NCBI GenBank assembly: GCA_016801845.1
Contig: CM028918.1
Span: 19,755,001 to 19,819,000 of the forward strand
From: Polydactylus sextarius
Lineage: Eukaryota > Chordata > Actinopteri > Polynemidae
Direction of reading: 5' to 3'
DNA length: 64,000 bases
How positions within the stretch are numbered: the stretch's first letter is position 1; each line of letters starts with the position of its first letter. The translations under genes were made by a program, and so were the position numbers. The notes below the pieces were generated by a model. That model was not told where the DNA came from and ran no database searches. It saw nothing but the letters and a program-made list of their open reading frames with translations. Of this stretch, positions 18,101 to 30,100 are shown one piece after another.

Positions 18101-21100
18101 TGATCAAGAAGCTGACTGATGAGAGCCAGAAGTAAGTAAACGGTGAACTTTTAAAGCACCAGTCATTCATTTGCACTTTTCAAACAATTATGTGTACTAA
18201 TCTCTCACTGTGTGTTTTTTATATTGAAATAAGTTACATTGTAATAATATCATGATTGTTTTATTGCACAGCCCTCGTCTCCACAGATCTTACTTGATGT
18301 CTACATTGTCTGATCATTGTCTATGAAAGACAATGATCAGATTAAAAAGAAACTAAGTTTAAAAAAATTAATGATTAATTCATGAAATTAAATTCAGTCT
18401 TTTTGTCTGACTTCAGGGGGTTCACTAACTACAGAGACAGTAAACTGACCCGCATCCTGCAGAACTCATTGGGTGGAAATGCAAAAACAGTCATCATTTG
18501 TACCATCACTCCTGTTGCCTTGGATGAGACACTCAGCACTCTGCAGGTTGGTGGTGGTTGTATCTGACAGCTCCTAATGCAGCTATCTTGACATTATGTT
18601 CAGGCTTATGTAACCAGTATTAAATGGTACATTTCCTGAGGTTTGTTTCTTCATTTATGTGACAAAAGACTGAAGCTTTGCTTTGGGATATAATGGCTGA
18701 TATGACTGTTTCCATGTGATAAAACATGAACCTTAAGACCAAACATGAGGCGGATCAGACTGGATTATATCTCATACAGTGTTAATTTCTTTTAGTTTGC
18801 CAGCACTGCAAAGAAAATGAAGAACGATCCCCACGTGACCGAGGTGTCTGATGACGGCGCCCTGCTCAAACGGTATCGCAATGAAATCGTCGACCTCAAG
18901 CGACGGCTTCATGAGGCAAGTTGAAGGTCTATTTTTTCTACAGTCATGTTTTCTTTGGCCCATCTCTGCCAGTTCTGTTACAGCAGCACTTAATTCTTGC
19001 ACCTGTGGTGGACCTACAGGTGTCGTCGGTCACGCAGACCACAGCGACGGAGAAGAAGGTGCTGGCTCAGCTGCTCCAGGAGAAGGATCAGCTTCAGAGA
19101 GAACAGGAGGACAGGATCAGAAACCTGACCAAACTTCTGGTCACCAGCTCCAACCTGGTCCCTGTCAAAAAGGTATGTTTTTCACAAAATAAAACTGGAG
19201 CTAGACTACAGCTCTCTCTCCATTACCATCGTCATCATCTTGGCTCTTGTTCTGTTTTTAGATGCCTAAACGCAGAGTTACGTGGGGAGGAAAGATGCTC
19301 AGACTTGCTCGTCCCTCCGGTTGTCTCGGCTCATCTGACCTCAGCTTTGCAGAACCTTTTAGTCGGAAGAGGAAAGCTGACCGCTCCTGTCTGATGGAGC
19401 TTGGTGAAGGTCACTAGTTGTTACTGCTATTCCCATTTCATACATGAACCGCCTCATCTGATAATTGGTTTAATGCAAAGATTGTTACTTATAACAGATG
19501 ATGACGACTTTGACTCTAACTGGGAAATTCCTGACGAGCTGCCAGATGACATGGAGATGAGCCAGAGCTCTGTGGCTGTTCGAAGCTTTGAGGAGAGGTG
19601 AATGTCTTTCTACTCTTTTATTAGTCATTCTCTAACACTCCCCGTATCCCAGGATAGCGTAATATATGATGACTACATTATGAATGAAGATTTGTGCCTG
19701 TTTAATTGACATATCACATACAGATAAGAGCACAACTTGCTGCAATATTTTACATTTTCCACAGTACCAACACATGTATACACCAGCTCACATTGTCACA
19801 TACTCATACTCAACTGATAATAAGAACCTTTTTTGCCATTTTAATGTGGAATTATGTTGTATATTTAACTACAAAAATTAAATGGAGCTTGAGGTCACTG
19901 AGTGTGTGTAGGTCACAGTACATCAAAATATTCGTCTGCTTTATCTTTTCATCAGTCCCAAAGACTTTGTGTCTCCAGACCGGATGCGAGAGCTTTCAGG
20001 CAAAGTGTCCAACCTGCAGATGCAGCTGGAAGCGCTGAGTCAAGAGAAAGAGGAGGCTGTGGGGAAAATGGAAACATTAGTCAGCAGAGTGGCAGAACTT
20101 GAACTGCAGCTACAAACAGAAACTGAGCAGAAACAGGAAGCCTTAGAAATAATCAAGACAACAGAAGAAAGGGCAGCAGAGATGGAGCTGCAGCAACAAA
20201 CAGAAGCTCAGCAGAAACAGGAGGCCATGGAGAAGGTGGCAATGTTGGAGTTAAGAGTGGCAGACCTGGAGAGAGACACTGGAAATGAACAGGTGAGCTG
20301 TGTTTAACCATAGACACACACTCTATGTTGTTTATTTATTGATCTGACCAGCTCATAAAAGTTGTTTGACTGGTGGCCCAACTGACAGATGATTAAACCG
20401 AAGATCTCACCCGTGGGTGATGCTGCTCAAGGCTTCAGTCTGTGTCCTTCTCAGCTCAAATTTGACCTGGAAGTTTCTTGAAGAACAATTGTAGAGACCC
20501 CACACATACATCATCATAGATCATCTGCCTTTTAGGTGTAAATAGTCCTCTGTCAGGTTACTTGAGGTTGTAATGTATCAATGTAATCAACTGAAAGGGA
20601 ACTTGAGTTACCAAGTCATCATGTTTCGTTTACTCTGGCTTAGCTTTGTCTGATCTAATAGTTTTACTTTGTTTTCCAGATGAAAGAGTTTGCAGAAACC
20701 GTCCAGCTGTGTGAAACTCTGGCTTCAGAGAAGGTAAGTGTTTGATGGAGCACATTAGACTGTAGCTCATCTTACAATTCAGTGGCATGTTTTGCAAATG
20801 ATAAAGGAGAAAATCCTTTAAACTTGTTTTCTTTGTGTGTGTCATTGTGTTGCTGGGATAAGAAACCAGGAGCACAGTGTAATCTGGAGTCAGAGACAGA
20901 CTAACATCTACAGAGGGCTGTCTGTTTACAAAGTCTCCCAGTTATTCTACATTTAGAATCCCATAAAAGAAGAATTTATTCAAGATATTAGAGAGGAAAA
21001 GCAACATCACAGCAATGCACCTCCAGTGTAAATGCTTCAATGATGGAGTTGTATGTTTCTAGGACATGGTGGTTGCTGAGCGTGACTATCTGAAGCAGGA

Positions 21101-24100
21101 GCTGGGGATGTTCATGGAGCAGATTGAAAGTTTGGAGAAGGAGAAATCTACTCTGTCGAAGGAGCTGGAGGAGAAGAGAGAGACAGATGAGTTCAAATCA
21201 CTGGAGGAGGAGTTCAGGAATGAGCATGAGGTAAAGACTCTGTTTATAGTAACTAGATCTACAGACTCATGGTGATGATTATGTCATGTTGGGTTAGTTT
21301 CGTTTATTTGAATATACTCGTTTATCTCTCACTGTATCTCATTTCCTATTACTGAAAGTTTTTTTTTAAATTATATTTTCGATTTGATTTATTTAATTTC
21401 GCTTAATTTGTTGTTGTCTAAACTTGCAGAAAGAGCTTCAAAATGAAATATCCACGCTGAAGAAGGCAGTCGAGTCCTCAGAGGTCCAGCAGCAGGAGCT
21501 TCAAGTAAGATGATGTGCTGTGTTCACTGCTGCGTACAACAGCTGTCAGTTGGCTGTTCAGTTCAAGACTGTCCAGTCATTTAAATCTCTTCAGCGGATC
21601 ATCACTAGTCAAAACTTACAACTGTAGCAGTTTTGTGAAATATTTTCATGTTTGTTTTTTTCCAGAACAAAATAGAAAGGTTGTCTGAGGAGCTAAAGAA
21701 GAAAACTGAGCTCACAGAGGAACTTCAGAGTATGGTATGTTTGTTTAAAATAAATGTTTTAACTGAGATAAGCAGGTTCTTTTACAGACTTTTTCTTTTT
21801 TAATGTCAAATTCCTAAATCATACAGTATTACATACATAATACCTTGTTCTGCTATACAACTACACTACTACACTAACTAAATAAAATAATGCACAGTAA
21901 ATTGAATGAAGTTTGATAAGTCATGATAATGTTGTGAACCTGATCATTTTTTTGAAACATCTTGATGTTAAAATAATATAATGATAAACTATGTTTTGAG
22001 CAGTAAGGTTGAAGTATTGTAAAGAAAATGTACAAGTCTTGACACTGAGATTGTGTGGGAGTGTCAGCTGAAACTAAAGCACTGAAATGGTTCAATATCC
22101 TGAAGGACAAAGTTGAGCGACCGCTCTCATTAAGACCAGACTCATGTCCATGTTGTGTCCTTTCAGAGCGGCAAGGACCTGGTGCAGGAGGTGGCGAAGC
22201 TTCGTCGCTCTCTGGATGATGCAGAGGGAATCAGCAGAGACACAAAGAAGGAATGGGCTGTCCTGCGGAGTCAGACTATCTCTCTGGAAGAAACAAATGT
22301 AAGTAATTTAAGCTCTGAGTTAGTTCTCAAGCATAGAGGCAGTGTTTTGTTTTTCTCTTCCTCTGTTTCACTTTGTGTGAACTTCAGAGGTAGTCTGCAG
22401 TAATGAGAACCTGTCAGAAGTGCGACCAGCTCTCTGTGAATCCAGCCTTGAGTAGAGTGACCGAACAGAAGCCACATGAGGAGCAAGAACCTTGGGAAGA
22501 TTCTTTGGGCTGATGACACTAAATTTAACTTTAGTCTTCATGTAGTTGTTGCAGTAGAATTTAATTGATAGTGTTTGCATCAGCCTCCAACTGAAGCAAA
22601 TGGATAAACAATGTCAGTGAAGAGCTTGTAGCATTAGTGAGATAGTGACACGTGGATGTTACACGGTCATCTCTCTGGAAGCATGCGTTTCTGCTTTCTT
22701 TTCATTTTGATTTTTGCGGTGAACTAGCGACATCAGTCCAGTACCTGCATCCTGATTACTTTGTCTTTGTTGTCATGATTTCCTCTGCAGGCAACTTTGT
22801 CCGCCAACCACAGCAAGATGGAGGCTGAGGTGAACAGCCTGCGTTTCCAACTTGAGACTGAGAAGTCACGCTACAGAAAGATGCAGAGCGATCTCCAAAA
22901 AGAGCTGAATGTTGCCTTCGATGAGAACACCAAGCTCACTACTCTGCTAGATGGAAAAGTCCCAAAAAGTAATGTGTATATATATATATATATATAGCAC
23001 TATATAATGTAACTGTTACCATAGTTATTGTTTCTCTCAGATTGGAGTTTTAATATATTTTCTGTGTCCAGATCTGATGGACAGTGTGGAACTTGAGCGA
23101 GCAGTGGCTGATCTTAATAAAGAGCTGACAGCATCTCGTGAAGCAGAGGCAGCTCTTCGAGCTCAACTGGAGGAGCTGGCTTCATTCCAGACACTTCCAG
23201 ACAAGGTGGACAACTTGATGAAGCAGGTACGTCCACCACGTGTCCTCTAAGAACAGTATCAGAGGACAGCAGTTCACAGTACTAATGTGACGTTGTTTTG
23301 TGTTATCCCAGGTCTGTGAGCTGACTGAGGAGCTGTGTACTGTTAACACTCAAAGAGACAACCTGCTCTCAGCCCAGACTCAGTTTGAGGAGGAGGTGCA
23401 GCAGCTCAGAGGTTCACTGCAGACGTCTCAGGACGAGATTCTGAAAATCCAACAAGACCTTAGTGCTGCTTCTCTAAGGGAGGAGGAATTGATCCAGCAA
23501 TATTCTGAAGTAAAACATCAGGTGGATTCACTTCACTCAGACCTGGAGAGCTCTGATGTCGAGAGGAATCAGCTCATGGCCAGCATTGAAGAGAGAGGCT
23601 TGAAAGTAAGCAACGTGATTGGTTGCTCAAAGCAAGTCCAGCTGTCTGACCTTTGAAACAACTAAACCTTCTTACCTTAGGTTTCTTACCAAAAATAATG
23701 ATTTGTGAGCTGTGTGGATCGGCCTCCTATCAGCCATCTCACCTACTGAGATGATCATCAGCTTCAGCACAGGTTGTTGAATTATGAGTGGATAATGATG
23801 TTTATTCTTTCATTTCAGGTGGAGCAGAGTGAGCAGCACAACGCAACACTGGTGGAAAAAGTGACTGCGCTGCAGCAGCTGGTGCAGGAACTGGAGGAGA
23901 AGCTTCGCGACAGCGAAGTTTCTAGAGGCACAGAGGAAGAAATCAGCAAAGAACTTCAAGAGCAGGTATGAAAACTGATGGTACTTTCTTTTGGAACGAT
24001 ATTAACCACTTTTGATGAATTGTGACGTAGACTTCAACACTTAAAGCACTGAAACTTACACTCAGTCTTTGCTTCATATCCTCTTTTCTCTGGTGCCATT

Positions 24101-27100
24101 ATTGATCCTGTAACAAAAACAGTAGATCATTTAAATAATATAATCATATGCCATTACGGTACAGGTGTTTTAAGGTGTTTTCATTTGAATATTTGTAGGT
24201 GGAGCAGTTGAGTGATGAGCTTCAGTGCGTGCGAGCTGAGAAAGACGCTCTCATGTCCGAGCAGAGTGCTGGAGCTCAGAGCTCTGCAGAGATGGAGTCA
24301 CTGCTCTCCACCGTGACATCTCTGACTGCAGAGAGAGACCAGCTCCAGGTTGACCTGCAGCAGAACGAGGACACAGTGAGTGACCGCTTTACTTTTTGTG
24401 ATTGTTCGTTATTTATCCTCTCTCATAACTTAATTAATCAGAAACCAGCTCAACTATTAAAAACTCCCTGTCAGTGTTGTAACTGTTACTGGAAATGTTG
24501 TCATGTAAACAGATCCTGAGTCTGTCACAAGAGCTTCAGAGTATTCGAGCAGAGAAAGAGACTCTCCTGGCGGCCGGTACCCAGAGCTCTGCAGAGGAGA
24601 TGGACAAGCTGCTCTCCACTGTGGCTTCTCTCACCGCTGAGCGAGATCAGCTCAAGATGGACCTGCAGGAAAATGTGGAGATGGTCAGTTATCATTTGAC
24701 TACTGTACCAGAAACCAATCAAAGCTGCAAAATACAGTAACTTTCACCTCCATTTTAGAAAGGCTACCGTTAAACAAGTTCTTCATGATAAAGCAGATTT
24801 TGCTTATATAGTAATATCTATCTATATCGATGTATTTTTTTTTTTTTCTTTTTAATCAAACAGATGATTGAAAATCAGGAGGAGCTGAGAACAGCTCTGG
24901 AGAAGAACCGTGACCAAAAGGAGAGGATCAGATCGCTGGAGATGGAACAAACATCCAGGCAGGATGGTACTGTCACTGAGATGAGTGTCCAGCTGGAGGC
25001 GCTACAGACACATGTAAGAGGGTTTTTGGTTTTGTTTTAATTCTTAGACAGACTACAAAAACATATCGCACCAAAAAAGAACCTGTATAAATTAAGGCCC
25101 TTGAGGAAAATTAGTGACTAGTGACAGAAAATACTTGAATAATGGAATTTGAGTATTTTCCCCACACACAGATAGAGCAGCTGCAGGCCACTCTACAAGA
25201 ACACAGTGAGCAAAAGAGCCAGTTGGAAGCTGATCTGCAGCAGAAGATAGAGATGGTGAGGGGAGGATTCAATTCAATTTCAGATCAAACGTTTTACTCG
25301 ATCAGTCAGTCAGTTTGACTGTTTCTGTCATATCTAGGCTGAGAAGACTCAAAGTCTTCTGAAACCACTTGAAGAAGAGCTCCAACAGCTGACTCAGAGA
25401 AACATTGACCTGGAGAGACAAAGTCAAGAGAGACAGTCTCAGCTAGAACAAGAGGTTTGTTCCGAACTGTAGCTGTGCATGTGGTAAACACTTTCTGGAG
25501 TCCTGTGGCTCCTTTACTGCTCCTTTTCATAATCTCCAAACTTTTTCTCAAATAGGTTGCAGATACTCTGTCTCTTCTACATTCTCTTCAAGAGGAGCTG
25601 AAAGAGGAGAAGCGAAAGAATTCCAGTCTAGTGAAACTCTGTGAGCAGAATGAATCTCTCCCACAGCAGCAGGTGGGTTAAAAATCAAGGATAAAAAGAC
25701 ATTTTAAAAACTGATTCTTCATTCTTAAATTTCTCACCGATGGATTGTTGTGTCTGTTTATTTAAACAGATAATGACCATAACTGAGGAGCTTGAGAGAA
25801 CACGAGCAGAGAGAGATGCACTGATGCTGGAGAAGGGAAGTGACTCTCAGACCTCCTCTGAGGAGATGGACAAGCTGCAGTGCAGAGTCACGTCTCTCAG
25901 TGAGGAGAGAGATCAGCTGCAGGAGACACTGGACACACTGAGACAGGAGAAGCAGCAGCTCAGGACAGAGATGGAGGACAAGATGGAGACACTGCAGGCA
26001 GAGGTTTGTGACGGATAAATATACTTATATAAAACACAAACTACTGCTTAGGTGTGTATATTTTGGATGTGTAATAACAGATATCATAGGATAAATAGGT
26101 TTTAGTCTGAAGTTAAAGAGTCTCATGATTGACCCTTGTAAATGCTGCCTTCCTCACAGATGAGGACTTTAACAGAGAAACTGAAGAACATTGAAGCAGA
26201 GAGAGACAGTCTGCTGTCAGAGAGGACAAACTATTCTCAGACCTCCTCTGAGGAGATGGACAAGCTGCAGTGCAGAGTCACGTCTCTCAGTGAGGAGAGA
26301 GATCAGCTGCAGGAGACACTGGACACACTGAGACAGGAGAAGCAGCAGCTTAAAGCAGAGCTGGAGGACAAGATGGAGATGGTAAAAACCTGAGCTGAAA
26401 GCTGTAAACTGAGAATGTTTTCCGACTGTTGACTGGTCCCAGCTCCTAGAAAAATGTCTGTAGGACCCTGAGGTTTTTATTATGTGCATCTGTGTTCAGA
26501 TTCTAAAGACAGTACCATGTACTGTGGTACTTTTTAATGAAGTGATTTAATCAAGGACAAAATCTAATTCAACAAGAAGGTTTTTTACCAGATTTGCAGA
26601 TGTCCATTCTAAACCAGAGGAGCAGGGCCACTGATACAGTCCTGTTCAACATGAATGAGTATAGAATGCCCCAGTTGTCCAACTATTGTGCTCCTATTAT
26701 TTTGAAATGGGCAATCAAACGTAATAACATGTTTTATTATCATATTTAATTTATGGTGAGTTATTTCAGGGTAGAGGGGCAAAGTATGAGAAAGCACTGT
26801 CAGACTGAGTCTCATGTTTTCTCTCTGCCGTGTAGATGCAGTGTGAGTTCCAGCAGCAGCTCAGCTCTGAGCCACTGTCACTGAAAGAAGAGCAGGAGGC
26901 TGAACAAAGTCTACAGGTTAGACTTCTTCTTCTGTACTGATTTTCAGTGTTTGATGTTGGTTTTTCATTCCTCCGTTTTCTTAAGTAGGTAGAGGCCTAA
27001 AACGGTTAAAAGTATAAATGATCTTTTGTTCTTCAGATCCAGCAGCTGCAGATGGATCTGGAGAAGAGCAAAGAGGAACTTAGTCAGCTGAAGTCTGACC

Positions 27101-30100
27101 TCCAAGAGAATGTAGAACTGGTGAGTCCCCACCACTCTCCCTTTTTTAAATTACTGTTTTATTATTATTAATGACATGGCAGAGAGAAGAGCTATGCATC
27201 ACTCTGATTACTTTATTGCAAATTATGTCCAGATTAGTTAAGTTCGTTGGCAGTACCAGCTAAACTCGCAGACATGGATTTGGATGTTGGTTGCACCTGC
27301 TCTATGTTGTGATTAAAATGGTCTGAGTTTCATATACACTTCAGTCCTCAACCCTGTGTGCTGCATGTGGTGGTAAAATCTTTCAGATGATTGAGAACCA
27401 GGAGGAGCTAAGGGCGTCTCAGGAGAAGATCAGAGTTCTTCAGGATGAGATTGACCTGTTGAGGAGTCAGAAGGCAGAGCTGGACAGCAGACTAAGCAGT
27501 GGGAGCGATGCAGAGAATACTGCCCAGATACAAGAGCTTCAAAATCAGGTGAGACATTAACGCAAAATAAACCTTATGTCACCAATCATACTAACTGTCT
27601 TCAGTAAATTAAAGGTGACAGAATCAATCATTCTCTGTCACCTGTAACTGATTTCGAATAGATTTTGTTACTGCATAAACATGATGAAGTTTGGACACAT
27701 TTTTGGAAAAACAACCAAGCCGATTTATTGAAAAAAAGATATTACATTCATGCCTTCTGAATAGTTGAAATTACAGTTTGGTCTTTCCTTACAGATTCAG
27801 AGAGTCGGTGAGGAGCTTAGGAGTGTGCAAGCAGAGAGAGACAGTCTGCTGTCAGAGAGGACAAACTACTCTCAGACCTCCTCTGAGGAGATGGACAAGC
27901 TGCAGTGCAGAGTCACGTCTCTCAGTGAGGAGAGAGATCAGCTGCAGGAGACACTGGACACACTGAGACAGGAGAAGCAGCAGCTCAGGACAGAGATGGA
28001 GGACAAGATGGAGACACTGCAGACAGAGGTTTGTGACGGATAAATATACTTATATAAAACACAAACTACTGCTTAGGTGCGTATATTTTGGGTGTGTAAT
28101 AACAGATATAATAGGATAAATAGGTTTTAGTCTGAAGTTAAAGAGTCTCATGATTGACCCGTGTAAATGCTGCCTTCCTCACAGATGAGGACTTTAACAG
28201 AGAAACTGAAGAACATTGAGGCAGAGAGAGACAGTCTGCTGTCAGAGAGGACAAACTACTCTCAGACCTCCTCTGAGGAGATGGACAAGCTGCAGTGCAG
28301 AGTCACGTCTCTCAGTGAGGAGAGAGATCAGCTGCAGGAGACACTGGACACACTGAGACAGGAGAAGCAGCAGCTTAAAGCAGAGCTGGAGGACAAGATG
28401 GAGACACTGCAGACAGAGGTTTGTCTCAACATTCACTACACAACTGTACAGTCAGTGTAGAGACACAGAAAAGTAGGGTCTGACCCACATGCAGGAGTTA
28501 GAACTGTGGCTGTAGAGGTCATATGGTATGACCCTTAACTATGAGATTACTAGTGCAATGGTATTTCAGTTTTATCAGTACTCAACATTATTATCTATTC
28601 CATTCAGTTAGAGATAAATTTTCAACTTTACTAACCTTTTCTTACCAGTGTCCAGCTCACCTGCAGAGCTACGGAGGTGTCGATCACTGTGTAGCAGCAG
28701 AGCAGTTTGTAACAGTGTTTAGTTCGATAGGTGTCAGTATAAACAGAGAGCAGTCACACTGCATCCTGTTTCCATTATATATGGTTCCACATGTTCTTCA
28801 TGCTGTGTGCAGAGGTAGTTTAAAACAATGGCTGTGATCTCTGTTTTATTTGATGACAGTGCACAGTGTTTAGCAGAGCTCAATGAGAAACAAAGGTTGT
28901 CCAGCTGAGAAGAACAATAACAAGTTCATTTTTTCTTTGTTAAATGTCAGATGTACATGTTGACACCAAGCAGGAATCAAATATCTTGTATACTTTTATT
29001 ATACCTGGATATGGAGATGAATAATTGTCCCACATCTTTTTAAACAGATTGTGCAGCTGAGCTCATCTCTACAGACTGTTACTGAGCACAAAAAACAGCT
29101 GGAAGACGACCTGCAGCAGAAAATGAATATGGTGAGTAACCTGGTCACAAGTCATCTCATCCTGACTGTAATCCCACTGTTTTGTGTTAGTTTTGAGAAC
29201 TTGTCAAATGAGTTTACGTACGCTGTCATTTTGTGTAATCCCATTATTGGATATTTCATTTTTCGTCTTTCATTTTATTTGTTTGTATATTTGGCTGATG
29301 AGAGCTCACATTTTATTTTAGGCTTCAACCACACAAGATCTTCTGCAGTCAGTCCAAGAGGAGCTGCATGAACACAAACAGAAGATCTGTGATGCGTTGA
29401 AACAGAGTCAGGAGAGGGAACATGCTTTAGATCAACAGGTTGGTATCTAATACTTCACTTTGTTGAAAAGTTTGTTGTCAGAGCAGAAGGACTTAACGTC
29501 TCCATTCTTCACAGATCGGGACTCTAACTGAAACTCTGAAGAGCACTGAAGCAGAGAGAGACAGTCTGCTGTCAGAGAGGATAAACAACTCTCAGACCTC
29601 CTCTGAGGAGATGGACAAGCTGCAGTGCAGAGTCACGTCTCTCAGTGAGGAGAGAGATCAGCTGCAGGAGACGCTGGACACACTGAGACAAGAGAAGCAG
29701 CAGCTCAGGACAGAGATGGAGGACAAGATGGAGACACTGCAGACAGAGGTTTGTTTTAACATCCACTACACATCTATTTCTGTCTGCACATTGATGAATT
29801 GATGTTTTCTCTCCCAGCGTTGATAGTGAAGCAGGAATATTGATGTACAGTTAATAGTAGTGTCAAATAAAAAATGTGTTGGGGTATTTTGGATTATAAA
29901 CTGTTTTAATCTGAAGTTAAAGAGTCTCATGATTGACCCGTGTAAATGCTGCCTTCCTCACAGATGAGGACTTTAACAGAGAAACTGAAGAACATTGAAG
30001 CAGAGAGAGACAGTCTGCTGTCAGAGAGGACAAACTACTCTCAGACCTCCTCTGAGGAGATGGACAAGCTGCAGTGCAGAGTCACGTCTCTCAGTGAGGA

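Larger units (their letters stand above)
15150..18915 (+). other. cenpe: cenpe exons 1-12: kinesin motor domain
   Basis: Exons: 15150-15205, 15709-15821, 15960-16049, 16634-16752, 16841-16960, 17380-17461, 17542-17609, 17689-17763, 17854-17905, 18042-18131, 18417-18546, 18796-18915. The ATP-binding P-loop [11 protein letters not shown] is at about residues 90-100, switch I NERSSRSH at about 204-211 and switch [10 protein letters not shown] at about 243-250. [15 protein letters not shown] and [20 protein letters not shown] are classic kinesin segments. Exon 10 encodes [20 protein letters not shown] only after a change of frame (see the frameshift entry). Exon 12 ends at a GC rather than GT donor. 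Confidence 0.92.
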
